Shown here: positions 17,553 through 26,368 of the stretch, piece after piece | How positions within the stretch are numbered: the first letter of the stretch is position 1 | Layout of the letters: each line of letters begins with the position of its first letter | Assembly: GCA_026389335.1 (NCBI GenBank) | Contig: JAPLIB010000098.1 | Location: forward strand, 1-43,077 | DNA length: 43,077 nt | Reading direction: 5' to 3' | DNA from: Cyanobacteriota bacterium | GTDB lineage: Bacteria > Cyanobacteriota > Cyanobacteriia > PCC-6307 > Cyanobiaceae | The notes under the pieces: model-generated | Database searches by the model: none | What the model saw: only the letters and a program-made list of their open reading frames with translations | What the model was told of the DNA's origin: nothing | Program-made: the position numbers and the translations under genes

Positions 17553-17861
17553 TCAGGCGGGAGTCTCGCCCACCAACCGGCAGGCACGGCGGGCCACGGC
17601 GGCGCCGTAGCCCCGCTGCACCGCCCCCACGGCAGGGCTGATGCGGCCGTCGCGGCAGTCCACCGTGATCCGCTCCTGGTGGCCGCTTTGATCGCGCAGC
17701 CGCAGGCGCAACTGGAAGTCGTGCTGGGCGCCACGGCGGAAGTCATCACCGCAGACAGGCCCGACGCAAAGGCCCGGCGATGCCTGAGCGGGCCCCACCA
17801 CGCTGCTGCAGGCCAGGGTCAGCAGCAACAGCAGCGTCAGCAGCAGGCGTCGCAGGATCAT
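17553..17861 (-). CDS. Small exported protein, 102 aa, function unknown
   Basis: Begins [20 protein letters not shown], a basic n-region with a hydrophobic core typical of a signal peptide. Cleavage could follow AQA near residue 24, or the cysteine could be lipidated although the residue at -3 is Thr rather than the usual Leu/Val/Ile. The mature part has four cysteines ([25 protein letters not shown]), which could form two disulfides outside the membrane. Its ATG overlaps the uvrC stop by 4 bases (ATGA). I do not recognise the family. Confidence 0.7.
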   Translation of the reverse strand: MILRRLLLTLLLLLTLACSSVVGPAQASPGLCVGPVCGDDFRRGAQHDFQLRLRLRDQSGHQERITVDCRDGRISPAVGAVQRGYGAAVARRACRLVGETPA

Positions 17862-20008
17862 GCGGATCGGGATTGCAGGGTCTCCAGCTCCGCTGGGGCC
17901 CCGTCCTGCGATGGCTCCTCTGCCTCGGGGTGGAAGTATTCCCACACCTGCCGGGCCAGGGCCGGCCCCAGGCCCGGCGCCTGGCCGATCGCCGCGGGGC
18001 TGGCCAGCTGGATCGCATCGATCGAGCGGAAATGGGCCAGCAGATCCCGCACCCGCTTCGGCCCCAGCCCGGGGATGTCACTGAGCCGCGAGCGCTTCAT
18101 GCGCTCGCCTCGCTGCTGGCGGTGGAAGCTCACGGCGAAACGGTGGGCCTCGTCGCGCAGGCGCCGCAGCAGGGCCACGCCGAGTTGGTCGGGCTCACTG
18201 TCCAGGGGCTGCTTCGCCCCCGGTACGAACACCTCTTCGCGCTGCTTGGCGAGGGAGCACACCACCAGGTCTTCATGCAGATCCAGTTCCCGCAGGGCTT
18301 CCATCACAGCGGAAAGTTGGCCCTTGCCACCGTCGATCATCACCACATCCGGCCAGTCGTTGAGCCCGCCGGTGTGCAGGGCGGTGCCGGCGAGGCGCCG
18401 CAGGTCGGCCAGATTTCCGCCTTCGGCCTTGGCCTGGGACCAGCGGCGGAAGCGCCGGCGCATGATCTCGGCCATGGCCATGAAGTCGTCGGAGTGGCCG
18501 GCGACGATGCTGCTGCTCTGGATCTTGTACTTGCGGTAGTGCTGCTTGGCCGGCAGACCGTCGATGAACACCACCTGGGAGGCCACCGCGTCGCTGCCCT
18601 GAATGTGGCTGATGTCGAAGCCTTCGATGCGTCGTGGTGGGGTGGCTAGATCGAGCAGCTGGGCCAGATCTTCGGTGGCCAGCAGCTGCTGTTCGGCACC
18701 TCGTTGGGCCCGCTCCAGTTCGTAGGTGGCATTGCGTACCACCAGTTCAATCAGTTCTGCCTTCTGCTGGCGCTGGGGCACGGCCAGCCGCACCCTGCGG
18801 CCCCGCCGCTCGCTCAACCACTCCTCGATCAACGCTTGCTGGGGCAGGGGGTGCTGCAGCAGCAGTTCGGGCGGGATTTCCACCGGCTCCACCTGGCTGT
18901 AGTGCTCCTCCACCACCCGCTGCAGAATGCGGCCAGGAGCGAGGGCGGCAGCGGCCGTGGCGCTGAGGGACTGGGGTTCGGCCTCAGATGCCGGCTGGGG
19001 TTGAGGCGGAACGGCTGGCGCCGCCGCGCCAGACCCGTCGGCGGTCTCGGGGCTGGCCGCCGGCAGCGGCATTGCATCGGCGGTGAAGCCCAGGCGCCCC
19101 ACCAGCTTTCCGGCCCGCATCTGGAACAGCTGCACCGCCGCCACCCGGCCATCGGCCGCCAGGGCAATCACATCGCGGCTGATCGAGCTGTCACCCACGC
19201 TCATCTTCTGATCGGCGGTGAGCGTGTCGAGCCCCTGCAGTTGATCCCGCACCCGGGCGGCCGCTTCGAAATCGAGCCGCTCGGCATAGCGGGCCATCTG
19301 CTCAGCCAAGAGCTCCATCAGTTCATCGCTGCGCCCCTGGAACACCATCGCCACCTTGCGCAGGCTCTGGTGGTAGTCCTCGGAGCTGATCCGCTCCTGG
19401 CAGACCCCGGGACAACGGCCGATGTCGTAGTTGAGACAGGTGCGATCGCGATGCAGGGGCAGGGGCCGCTGGCGCAGGGGAAACACGCGCTTGACCAGGC
19501 TGAGGGTGCGGCGCAGCAGGCCGACATCCACGTAGGGCCCGTAGAAACGGTCCAGGGGACTGCGCAAGCGGCGGCGGCGGGTGATGAAGATGCGCGGATA
19601 GGCCTCGCTCCAGGTGATGCAGAGATAGGGGTATTTCTTGTCATCTTTGAGCAGCACGTTGAAGTGCGGCTGGTTCTGCTTGATCAGATTCGCTTCCAGC
19701 GCCAGCGCCTCGGCTTCGCTGTCGGTGACGATCACCTCGATGTCGCAGACCTGACGCACCATCAGCGAGATGCGTGGGCTGTGGCCATGGCCGCCACCAC
19801 TCTGGAAGTAGCTGCGCACCCGATTGCGCAACACCTTCGCTTTGCCGATGTAGAGGATGCGATCCTCGCCATCGCGCATCAGATAGCAGCCCGGCTCACT
19901 CGGGATCTCGCCCAGGCGGGCCTTGAGCCGCTGCGGATGCAGCATCAGGGGGGTGCCGAGGACGGCACCTGCAACCTGCGGTGGGACCATCTGGGCCGTC
20001 AGCCTCAA
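17858..20008 (-). CDS. uvrC: Excinuclease ABC subunit C
   Basis: Makes the dual incisions in nucleotide excision repair with UvrAB. Domains in order: GIY-YIG nuclease ([20 protein letters not shown] near residue 40-60), cysteine region, UVR motif ([13 protein letters not shown]), the RNase H-like endonuclease core ([20 protein letters not shown], then [15 protein letters not shown]), and C-terminal helix-hairpin-helix motifs ([16 protein letters not shown]). At up to 716 aa it is longer than many homologues because of a Pro/Ala/Glu-rich insert at about residues 307-360. The TTG at 20008 overlaps the flavin reductase stop (TTGA); ATGs at 19990 and 19945 are alternatives. Confidence 0.95.
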   Translation of the reverse strand: MRLTAQMVPPQVAGAVLGTPLMLHPQRLKARLGEIPSEPGCYLMRDGEDRILYIGKAKVLRNRVRSYFQSGGGHGHSPRISLMVRQVCDIEVIVTDSEAEALALEANLIKQNQPHFNVLLKDDKKYPYLCITWSEAYPRIFITRRRRLRSPLDRFYGPYVDVGLLRRTLSLVKRVFPLRQRPLPLHRDRTCLNYDIGRCPGVCQERISSEDYHQSLRKVAMVFQGRSDELMELLAEQMARYAERLDFEAAARVRDQLQGLDTLTADQKMSVGDSSISRDVIALAADGRVAAVQLFQMRAGKLVGRLGFTADAMPLPAASPETADGSGAAAPAVPPQPQPASEAEPQSLSATAAAALAPGRILQRVVEEHYSQVEPVEIPPELLLQHPLPQQALIEEWLSERRGRRVRLAVPQRQQKAELIELVVRNATYELERAQRGAEQQLLATEDLAQLLDLATPPRRIEGFDISHIQGSDAVASQVVFIDGLPAKQHYRKYKIQSSSIVAGHSDDFMAMAEIMRRRFRRWSQAKAEGGNLADLRRLAGTALHTGGLNDWPDVVMIDGGKGQLSAVMEALRELDLHEDLVVCSLAKQREEVFVPGAKQPLDSEPDQLGVALLRRLRDEAHRFAVSFHRQQRGERMKRSRLSDIPGLGPKRVRDLLAHFRSIDAIQLASPAAIGQAPGLGPALARQVWEYFHPEAEEPSQDGAPAELETLQSRSA
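19442..19449. repeat. HIP1 octamer
   Basis: GCGATCGC inside uvrC, the highly iterated palindrome common in cyanobacteria. Confidence 0.7.
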
Positions 20009-20496
20009 CCGCCGTACTGCCAGCCGGTGGCGGCGAGCTCCAGCGCAGCGGCGTCGCGATGCAGCACGGCGTTCTTCACGGCCCCCACGAACACGGTGTG
20101 GTCGCCTGCCGCCACCTGGCCCACCAGCTCACATTCGACGGCGCCGAGAGCGTCATCCAGAATCGGCAGGCCCAGGGCGCCCAACTGGAAGGGGGCGGCG
20201 TCAAAGCGGCCACCCACCCCTTTCTGGGGCTTGAAGAAAACGGCCGCCAGATCCTTTTGATCGGCCGCCAGCACGTTGAGGGCAAAACGACCGGTGCGCT
20301 GAATCATGCCGTTGCTGGTGGAGTCGGCTCGCACCGCCATCACCACCAGGGGTGGCTCAAACGAGCCCTGGGTGACCCAGCTGGCGGTGAAGCCATTGAC
20401 CTCCTCGCCCTCAGCCACGCCACAGATGAAGACGCCGTGGGGGATCTTGCGCAGCAGGGTCTTCTTGGCTGCCTGGTCGAGATTGGTTTCGCTCAT
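20005..20496 (-). CDS. Flavin reductase-like domain protein (FMN-binding)
   Basis: A 163-aa protein of the flavin reductase-like split-barrel family, expected to bind FMN and reduce it with NAD(P)H, or to use bound flavin for electron transfer. Seen: [20 protein letters not shown] near the N terminus, [35 protein letters not shown], and the C-terminal [13 protein letters not shown] block, all typical positions for this fold. The ATG at 20496 is favoured; the frame continues to 20565 without similarity. In oxygenic phototrophs similar domains are fused to flavodiiron proteins, but here the domain stands alone. It heads the leftward uvrC-hemJ series. Confidence 0.85.
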   Translation of the reverse strand: MSETNLDQAAKKTLLRKIPHGVFICGVAEGEEVNGFTASWVTQGSFEPPLVVMAVRADSTSNGMIQRTGRFALNVLAADQKDLAAVFFKPQKGVGGRFDAAPFQLGALGLPILDDALGAVECELVGQVAAGDHTVFVGAVKNAVLHRDAAALELAATGWQYGG

Positions 20497-20588
20497 GGTC
20501 CTTACGACGTCTGGTGTGGCTGACTCTAGGAAGCAGCCCGGCTCAACCCGCTCCGGTCGCTCCATAGGCTTGTGGTCGTTGTCGCGCC

Positions 20589-21083
20589 GTGATGCACGCC
20601 CTCTACCCGGGCAGTTTTGATCCCCTCACCCTCGGCCATCTCGACCTGATCGAGCGCAGTGCGCGCCTGTTCGATGCGGTGACGGTGGCGGTGCTGCAGA
20701 ACCCCAGCAAAAATCCCAGCTTCCCGCTGGAGCAGCGGCTGGGCCAGATCCGCGAGGCCACCAGCCATCTGCCGACGGTGCAGGTGACCAGTTTCGATGG
20801 GTTGACCGTGGAGTTCGCCCGCGCCTGTGGCGCCGCCGTGATCCTGCGCGGCCTGCGGGCCCTGAGCGACTTCGAGTTTGAGTTGCAGATCGCGCACACC
20901 AACAAGACCCTGGACCCGGCGATCGAGACCCTGTTCCTGGCAACGGCAGTCCAGCACAGCTTTCTGAGCAGTTCGGTGGTGAAGGAGGTGGCCCGCTTCG
21001 GGGGTGCGGTTGAACATATGGTCCCCAAGGGAGTGGCAGGCGACCTCGCCAGGCTCTTTAATCGTTCAACTCCCCACCGTTGA
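20589..21083 (+). CDS. coaD: Phosphopantetheine adenylyltransferase
   Basis: Converts 4'-phosphopantetheine and ATP to dephospho-CoA, the penultimate step of CoA synthesis. The nucleotidyltransferase motif is clear ([20 protein letters not shown], with the TLGH signature), followed by [14 protein letters not shown], the [20 protein letters not shown] substrate block and the [17 protein letters not shown] block. The 164-aa length is normal. The frame starts with GTG directly followed by ATG; the ATG at 20592 is equally possible. The stop is one base before the next start, so the downstream coiled-coil gene is probably co-translated. Confidence 0.95.
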   Translation: MMHALYPGSFDPLTLGHLDLIERSARLFDAVTVAVLQNPSKNPSFPLEQRLGQIREATSHLPTVQVTSFDGLTVEFARACGAAVILRGLRALSDFEFELQIAHTNKTLDPAIETLFLATAVQHSFLSSSVVKEVARFGGAVEHMVPKGVAGDLARLFNRSTPHR

Positions 21084-21084
21084 C

Positions 21085-22029
21085 ATGTCAGAGGCCCGCA
21101 TTACCGTCCTCGATCAGCTGGATCAGCTCGAGGAGATCGTTCTCGACGGCAGCCGCATCCCCTTCAGCGGTGGCCGCCTTGTCAACGAGCAGGACGCCAT
21201 CGAGTCGATGGACGCCCTGCGGGAGTCCCTGCCCGCCCAGATCGTCCAGGCCGAGGAGCTGATCCGCCAGCGGGTGGGTTTCATCGAGAAGGCGCGCCAA
21301 CAGGCCGAGGAGATCGTCACCAAGGCTCGCCGCGAACGGGAGCAACTGATCAACCAGGCGGCCATCCGCCAGGAAGCTGAACGCCAGGTGGGGGAACTGC
21401 GCGACCAGGCCCGCCAGCAGTGCGAGCAGATGATGGTGCAGGTGCGCCAGCAGGCGGCCCAGGTGGAGCAGGAGCATCAGGCCCGCATGGCCCAGATGGA
21501 GCAGCAATACGCCAGCCGCCGCCAGCAGATCGAGCAGGAGGCCCAGGCCCGGCGGCAGCAACTGGAGCAGGAGGCGAACGATCGCAACCGCCAGCTGCTG
21601 GAGCACCACGAGCGAGCTCGGCAACAGGCGATGCAGGAGCTGGAACTGGTGCGGCAGGAGGGCTTGCGAGTTCAGCGGGACAGCCAGTCGGAGGCGGAGC
21701 GGCTCCATGCCGATGCCCTGCAGTTCGGCAAGCAGACCCAGCAGCAATGTGAAACGTTGGTAGCCCGCAGCCGTCAGGAGTCCAACTCCATCCAGGAGGG
21801 CGCCAATCGCTACGCCGAACAGGTGCTGGGCGAATTGGAGGTGCGTCTGAAGGAACTCAGCCAGGTGGTGCTGGGTGGCCGCCAGGAACTGGGCCGCCTG
21901 CAGAACCAGGAGCGCCCGGCGCCGGTGCCCACCGAGGCGGTCGCCCTGGGGGACAACGAACCGGTGAACCGGGCCCGCCGGGCTGCCGGCCGGATGCGGC
22001 GGGCTGCCACCCGGGGCCTCGCCAGCTGA
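21085..22029 (+). CDS. DivIVA-like coiled-coil protein, 314 aa
   Basis: Starts SEARITVLDQLDQLEEIVLD followed by a conserved-looking head (SRIPFSGGRLVNEQDAIESM), then about 200 residues of Glu/Gln/Arg-rich coiled coil (EEIVTKARREREQLINQA onward), and an arginine-rich C terminus (NRARRAAGRMRRAATRG). There is no membrane segment. The layout resembles the DivIVA/Cdv3-like division proteins of cyanobacteria, and such proteins are often automatically called ATP synthase b-like because of the coiled coil. A role at the cell-division or polar membrane is inferred, not shown. The ATG at 21085 lies one base after the coaD stop. Confidence 0.75.
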   Translation: MSEARITVLDQLDQLEEIVLDGSRIPFSGGRLVNEQDAIESMDALRESLPAQIVQAEELIRQRVGFIEKARQQAEEIVTKARREREQLINQAAIRQEAERQVGELRDQARQQCEQMMVQVRQQAAQVEQEHQARMAQMEQQYASRRQQIEQEAQARRQQLEQEANDRNRQLLEHHERARQQAMQELELVRQEGLRVQRDSQSEAERLHADALQFGKQTQQQCETLVARSRQESNSIQEGANRYAEQVLGELEVRLKELSQVVLGGRQELGRLQNQERPAPVPTEAVALGDNEPVNRARRAAGRMRRAATRGLAS

Positions 22030-22098
22030 AGGCGCGTCCCGCCAAGCAAAAGAGGTAGACCTGGCTCAGCCAAGCGCGCTTGTTCGTCGACGTCAGCC

Positions 22099-22179
22099 GC
22101 AGCATCTGGGGCAGGCCATCTCCAGATGCTGCGTGATCAGGTGTTGCGATCATCAAGGTGATGACGCCGGATGATCACG
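22099..22179. repeat. Cluster of inverted repeats downstream of the orphan gene
   Basis: Two overlapping perfect inverted repeats: GCAGCATCTGG (22099-22109) with CCAGATGCTGC (22122-22132), loop 12 nt; and CGTGATCA (22132-22139) with TGATCACG (22172-22179). The second spacer itself contains further GATCATC/GATGATC pairing. They lie in the 184-bp gap between the coiled-coil gene and the orphan gene, which converge here, so they could end both transcripts or mark the edge of inserted DNA. Confidence 0.55.
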
Positions 22180-22213
22180 GCGAGCGACCACGAAAAGCAG
22201 TCACAAGACACCC

Positions 22214-24010
22214 TTACACCAGCCTCTTGCCATCCTCGGCGACCCGGACATCCTCGATAGCGGCATCTTTCAAGATGACCACCTTTTTCTCCATATCCAA
22301 CTCCCCTTTGCGCACGAGGTCTTCGGAGCGTATCTTTGTATCGGTGATCAATTGCTCCTCTTCCTCACGTACCACATCGGCAAGCTTGCTGTCCACCGCC
22401 GTCTTCACCTTCTGCTCGGCAGCATCAATGGCACGCGATTCGAGCTGAGCCACGTGATCGGTCACCACGATTTGGACGTCCTCGACCAACATAGCTTCCG
22501 CTCTCAGCTGTTTTTTTGCCAGAAAATCGTGAACATCGGAGCCAAGGGATAGTTGACGATCAAAGTCCTCTTGCATTCTTGAGACTAATCTTTGAATCGA
22601 CTCGGGGGAGGTTAGCATGCCTTTGTAAAGATTTTCGTCTATCAAATCCTTTGCGGCTTTTTTCATCTGTTTTCTCAGGTCTAATTTTAGTTCGTAATGA
22701 TCTTCAGTGATTCCGCGCATAGCCCAGCCGCCAAATCTGGGATTTTCGGTCATATCCTTTACTAGTTTTTCGAGATTGAACATTGCCTTTGGGTATCTAT
22801 CTTTGACAATCATCGGGAAAACTTTTTTGAACATCTCGGCCTTCATCGCCCGACTATCTTCGCCATTATTGATTACTGCATTCATGCCTTCGTTTAGTTG
22901 TTGCCTGATCTCTTCTTTATCGGCGCCCACATCAAAATAATTAGCCTCGGTGAAGAGTTTGCTTTTAGACAGTTCAACTAATTTGGCATTGACTTGCTTC
23001 AACTCACGTGCGCCAAAATAGTTCTGGGCGCCATCGAATTTATTAATCCAACCCTTTTTTGAGCCGATTCCGCCAACGGGGTACCATTCTTCTGTTTTCC
23101 AGTCCTTTCCAGCCAAGCCAGTGCTTTTGTAAAAAATAAATTCCTGGCCTTTCACAACAGCCTTCACCATGTCTCTCTTGTGATACTGAAGAATATAATG
23201 CTCTTTTCCTGTAGCGTCAGTAAAAAGCGGCTTTAACTCTAATCCGAAATCATCGGAACAGATGTGCGCCTTAAATTTAGCATTAATATCTTTGCTGTAA
23301 GCGTAGTAATCCTTTTTGAAAAAATTTGATTCGGCGGTCTCCTTGATTTCCCGTTCATCAGCTTTCTCTATGTGATTGGCGTCTTCTGTCAACCTTTGCT
23401 GGGTGTGATTGATTTTTGCATCTTCCTTCTTTTCGGCTACTACTGCATCTTGGTGAGTAGTCTCAAACGCAGGTTTGATTTGGGCTTCCAGTCTCTTTTG
23501 GGAACGCCGAATGATTACTCCAGCAACAATCCCGGAGATGGCCTGGCCCCCGAAATAGACTGAAACGCCCGTAATGACAGCACCCTTCTTGCTCATGCCC
23601 CCTGCAGTCGCCTCTAGGGCGTTTTGCTCGGCCTGGGCGCAGGCCTCCAGGCGCTCCATCGTGCTGGCCAGAGTCTTGAACCGCTCCTGTACGTGCTGGC
23701 AGAGCTCAGGTAGCCCCTCGGGCCTGGCCTGCATGCAGTGGACGTCACTCTGCAGCTCCGTCCACGCCGGCTCGCTCAGGCTGGACTGACAGATGTGCCG
23801 TAGGGCCGCGGCGAATCGCTCCCGTTCGTATCCCTCGTCATCCAGCCATTGCCACCACTCCGCCAGGCTCAGCGTTGCCGCAGCCTCCTCACTCTGTAGT
23901 CGTGTGGCCATCGCACAGAGACAACTGCGGAACGCACCCACCTCATCGTTGGAGAGACGGGCGTTCAACGCCGCCAGTTCCTTCTTCAGCTCCATTACAA
24001 CTGCGGACAT
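22214..24010 (-). CDS. Orphan membrane-anchored protein with AT-rich core, 598 aa
   Basis: Not recognised. Residues 1-138 form a soluble helical domain with tryptophans and cysteines (LAEWWQWLDDEGYERERFAA). Residues about 144-168 are one Gly-rich hydrophobic segment (AVITGVSVYFGGQAISGIVA) followed by basic RRSQKR, consistent with a single membrane span. Residues 170-230 are charged and helical, 230-440 look globular with aromatic-rich stretches, and 500-598 are acidic coiled coil. DNA for residues 1-138 is GC-rich like the chromosome, while from Met139 the DNA becomes AT-rich (one 60-base line at 22741 is 35% GC) until about 22500. The gene stands alone between core genes, flanked by non-coding DNA. 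This suggests recent acquisition and a composite origin. Alternative start at 23995. Function unknown. Confidence 0.8.
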   Translation of the reverse strand: MSAVVMELKKELAALNARLSNDEVGAFRSCLCAMATRLQSEEAAATLSLAEWWQWLDDEGYERERFAAALRHICQSSLSEPAWTELQSDVHCMQARPEGLPELCQHVQERFKTLASTMERLEACAQAEQNALEATAGGMSKKGAVITGVSVYFGGQAISGIVAGVIIRRSQKRLEAQIKPAFETTHQDAVVAEKKEDAKINHTQQRLTEDANHIEKADEREIKETAESNFFKKDYYAYSKDINAKFKAHICSDDFGLELKPLFTDATGKEHYILQYHKRDMVKAVVKGQEFIFYKSTGLAGKDWKTEEWYPVGGIGSKKGWINKFDGAQNYFGARELKQVNAKLVELSKSKLFTEANYFDVGADKEEIRQQLNEGMNAVINNGEDSRAMKAEMFKKVFPMIVKDRYPKAMFNLEKLVKDMTENPRFGGWAMRGITEDHYELKLDLRKQMKKAAKDLIDENLYKGMLTSPESIQRLVSRMQEDFDRQLSLGSDVHDFLAKKQLRAEAMLVEDVQIVVTDHVAQLESRAIDAAEQKVKTAVDSKLADVVREEEEQLITDTKIRSEDLVRKGELDMEKKVVILKDAAIEDVRVAEDGKRLV

Positions 24011-24392
24011 CGAACATGTACCAGGGACTGGCCACTTTGATCCTGAACGGGCACCGCGTCAACCGACAGCTATAGGGGGGCGATCGGTGATGGCACGGGA
24101 AACCTGCGGCGGGACTTTGGCTCCGTCCCCACACCAAGGGAGCCAGGCCCCAGCGATGGCCTTCAGCCTGGCCGCTGGAACGCTGAAGCCCAGGGGGAGC
24201 CCAGCGCGAGCCCGGGGAGGCCCAGATGAGGACCGGCAGGATCAACCGCTAAATCGCCAGCCAAAAACATGCCGGATCGCCAGGCGAACCAGACCAGGGC
24301 ATAGCCGGGCCTGCATGCTCCAGGTCTGCGCGCTCAGATGGCCCCGGCGAAGACTGGGATGATCTGCATGTCATGCCCTGAAGCAAGGACGA
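24011..24392. other. 382-bp gap without a convincing gene
   Basis: Lies between the start of the orphan gene and the stop of dacB. Only fragmented frames with no protein character are seen. It holds an imperfect hairpin TGGCTCC (24118-24124) / GGAGCCA (24139-24145) and purine-rich repeats of an AGCCC-GGGG type at about 24190-24230. It should contain the promoter of the orphan gene; I cannot point to a clear one. Confidence 0.5.
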
Positions 24393-25724
24393 TCAGACAA
24401 CACCGCCGCACAGCGCCACATTCTGCACCTGACGCATGATTTGACCGATGGTCTGGTTCGGCATGCTGGCGCCATTGGAAATGGCACTCACATAGCGCGG
24501 GCCGTCACTGGTTTTCAGTACACCGCTGATCGCTCGCACGCCGGTGAGAGTGCCGGTTTTGCCGAACAACCGGCCATCGAGGGAGGTGCCATTGAACAGA
24601 TTACGCATCGTGCCCCGTTGGCCGGCAATCGACATCGAGGCGATGTAATCGCGGCCATAGGGATGCTGATCCATGCGCATCAGCAACGCGGCCAGCAGCC
24701 TTGTGGTGAGCCGATCGGAGCGATCAAGACCACTGCCATCGCGGACGCGCACCCCCTGCATCGGCAGGCCCTGCTGGCTGAGCCAGGCCATTTCCAGTCG
24801 GGCAGCTTCCTCGATATTCCAGGTGCCGGCGGCACTGCGCAACAGCACCTCGGCGGTGAAGTTATGGCTATCGGTGTTAGCCAGGCTCAGCAACCCGTGC
24901 ATGGTGGTGGAAGGCTCCTCATGGACCAGCACCGCATCTCGAGGCAGCGGTGCCGCCGCCGCCACCAGACTCAGCTGCGCCTTGACTCCCTGTTGCACCA
25001 TGGCGCGCTGCAGCAGGGTGGTGAGCCGGGAGGGCGGATTGCTCACCGCATCCTCAATCGCATTGCTGGTGACAGCCAGCCGCGTGATCGGCGCGCCGTA
25101 GGCATAGCTGCGATCGCCGTAGCTCCAGCCCTGGGGCCACCAGCCCTGGGCCGGCTCCTCCGCCAGCTGCAGCTTCACTGCCGTGCCCGGCGCGCCACCC
25201 GCGGAGGCCAGGGCCAGCTTGGCGAAGCGCTGCAGATGGGGCACCGCCAGATCCGGATCGCCCTGGCCCGTGAGCCGCAGCGTGCCGTCACTGAGGCGCC
25301 AGAGACTGGTGCGCAGGCGGAAGTCGGGGCCGAGGCGATCGAGGGCGAAGGCCGTACTCAGCAACTTCTGATTGGAGGCCGGTACCCGGGGCCTGGTGCC
25401 ATTCACATCCGCCAGCAGCCGACCACTGGGGTCAGCCACGCTGACACTCCAGACCGCGGATTCCGAACCGAGCAGAGACGCCAGCCGCTGCTGCAGGCCG
25501 GGACAGCTGACCTGGTTCTGCAGTTGGGGCAGAGCCACCGGCGCCGGCAGCGGCGGCAGCGTCGCCAGCGGTGGCCGCTCGATGCTGCGGCTGGGCGGCA
25601 GGGCCGGAGACCAGGAATCCGTGGTGGAGGCCGTCTGCTGGGCCAGGGAAGGGGCAGACAGATTCGCGGCGCCGAGGGTGGCGGCCAGTAGCAACAGGGG
25701 CAGACAGGAGTGCTTGCGGTTCAT
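24393..25724 (-). CDS. dacB: D-alanyl-D-alanine carboxypeptidase/endopeptidase (PBP4 type)
   Basis: Class C penicillin-binding protein trimming or cleaving peptidoglycan cross-links in the periplasm. A signal peptide is seen at residues 1-29 (basic MNRKH, then a hydrophobic core ending SLAQ). The catalytic SxxK is in ASNQKLLSTAFALDRLG (Ser117, Lys120), the SxN motif is in NTDSHNFTAEVLL, and the KTG motif is in RLFGKTGTLTGVRAISG near the C terminus. Length of 443 aa fits PBP4/DacB. A proline-rich linker (residues 40-65) follows the signal peptide. It starts 2 bases after the DUF4330 gene, in the same transcription unit. Confidence 0.93.
   Translation of the reverse strand: MNRKHSCLPLLLLAATLGAANLSAPSLAQQTASTTDSWSPALPPSRSIERPPLATLPPLPAPVALPQLQNQVSCPGLQQRLASLLGSESAVWSVSVADPSGRLLADVNGTRPRVPASNQKLLSTAFALDRLGPDFRLRTSLWRLSDGTLRLTGQGDPDLAVPHLQRFAKLALASAGGAPGTAVKLQLAEEPAQGWWPQGWSYGDRSYAYGAPITRLAVTSNAIEDAVSNPPSRLTTLLQRAMVQQGVKAQLSLVAAAAPLPRDAVLVHEEPSTTMHGLLSLANTDSHNFTAEVLLRSAAGTWNIEEAARLEMAWLSQQGLPMQGVRVRDGSGLDRSDRLTTRLLAALLMRMDQHPYGRDYIASMSIAGQRGTMRNLFNGTSLDGRLFGKTGTLTGVRAISGVLKTSDGPRYVSAISNGASMPNQTIGQIMRQVQNVALCGGVV
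25110..25117. repeat. HIP1 octamer
   Basis: GCGATCGC inside dacB. Confidence 0.7.
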
Positions 25725-25726
25725 GA

Positions 25727-26251
25727 TCAGGACTTGCCCACTTTCAGGTCAGTCACGGTGCCGTTGAAGCGGTAGTTCGCCCCCTCCAGTTCCACCGGCG
25801 CCCCGATCTTGATCGTCTGATTGCCGAACACAACGCCGCCACTGGTCTTGCGGCCCTCACCGTTCAACACGAAGCGGCCATCAAAGGTACCGAACACCTT
25901 CTGATTGGGATCAGGGGCGCTGACGACGCGGCCTTCGGGTGTCAGGATTGAAATGCGGCGATCGAGGGGAATCACACGCTCGATCGCCACACTGCCGTGG
26001 GGCTGGTTGCGGATCACGATCGCCACCTTGCCTTCCGCTTCCGCACTTCTGATCAGTGCGGCCGAATCGGCGGAGGGCACGCCGCGCACATCGACGGTGA
26101 CCGTGACCGGTTGCAGCGAACCGGTGGCACTGGCCACGGCGCCGCTCAGCTTGGGGCTCCAGACCACACCGCCGATGGCCAGCAGCACGGCAGCGGCCGC
26201 ACCGAGATCCACCAGATTCCAGGAGCGGGAGGGAGAGGTATTGCTGGCCAT
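25727..26251 (-). CDS. DUF4330 domain protein, single membrane anchor
   Basis: A 174-aa protein with one N-terminal hydrophobic anchor (NLVDLGAAAAVLLAIGGVVW) and an extracytoplasmic beta-rich domain. The domain shows features of DUF4330: VTVDVRGVPSADSAALI, VAIVIRNQPHGSVAIERV, and the C-terminal IKIGAPVELEGANYRFNGTV. Function of the family is unknown. The ATG at 26251 starts right before the anchor; the frame upstream to 26368 is unlikely to be coding. It lies between the DUF1995 gene (117-bp gap containing a hairpin) and dacB (2-bp gap). Confidence 0.85.
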   Translation of the reverse strand: MASNTSPSRSWNLVDLGAAAAVLLAIGGVVWSPKLSGAVASATGSLQPVTVTVDVRGVPSADSAALIRSAEAEGKVAIVIRNQPHGSVAIERVIPLDRRISILTPEGRVVSAPDPNQKVFGTFDGRFVLNGEGRKTSGGVVFGNQTIKIGAPVELEGANYRFNGTVTDLKVGKS

Positions 26252-26302
26252 AGGAACCGCTAAAGCCTGCGAAGTGTACGCAGAGTTCTCCAGCGGCACC
26301 AG

Positions 26303-26328
26303 TGTCATGGCACGCGGTGCCATGGACA
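26303..26328. terminator. Strong hairpin between DUF1995 and DUF4330 genes
   Basis: CATGGCAC (26306-26313), a 3-nt loop GCG, and GTGCCATG (26317-26324), extended by a further TGT/ACA pairing across a one-base bulge. It lies 45-70 bases downstream of the DUF1995 stop and upstream of the DUF4330 start. No T tract follows, so it may be an attenuator, RNA processing site or protein-binding palindrome rather than a full terminator. Confidence 0.5.
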
Positions 26329-26368
26329 GGCGTTCAGGGGTAGTCCCAACGGCTGGCCAGGCCCGCAC

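Noticed and set aside
18704..20260. 518-aa plus-strand open frame across uvrC
   Set aside because: Antisense to GIY-YIG, UVR and endonuclease motifs of UvrC.
22352..22940. Short plus-strand frames within the AT-rich island
   Set aside because: They are broken into pieces and lie opposite one continuous 598-codon frame; the minus-strand gene is the simpler explanation.
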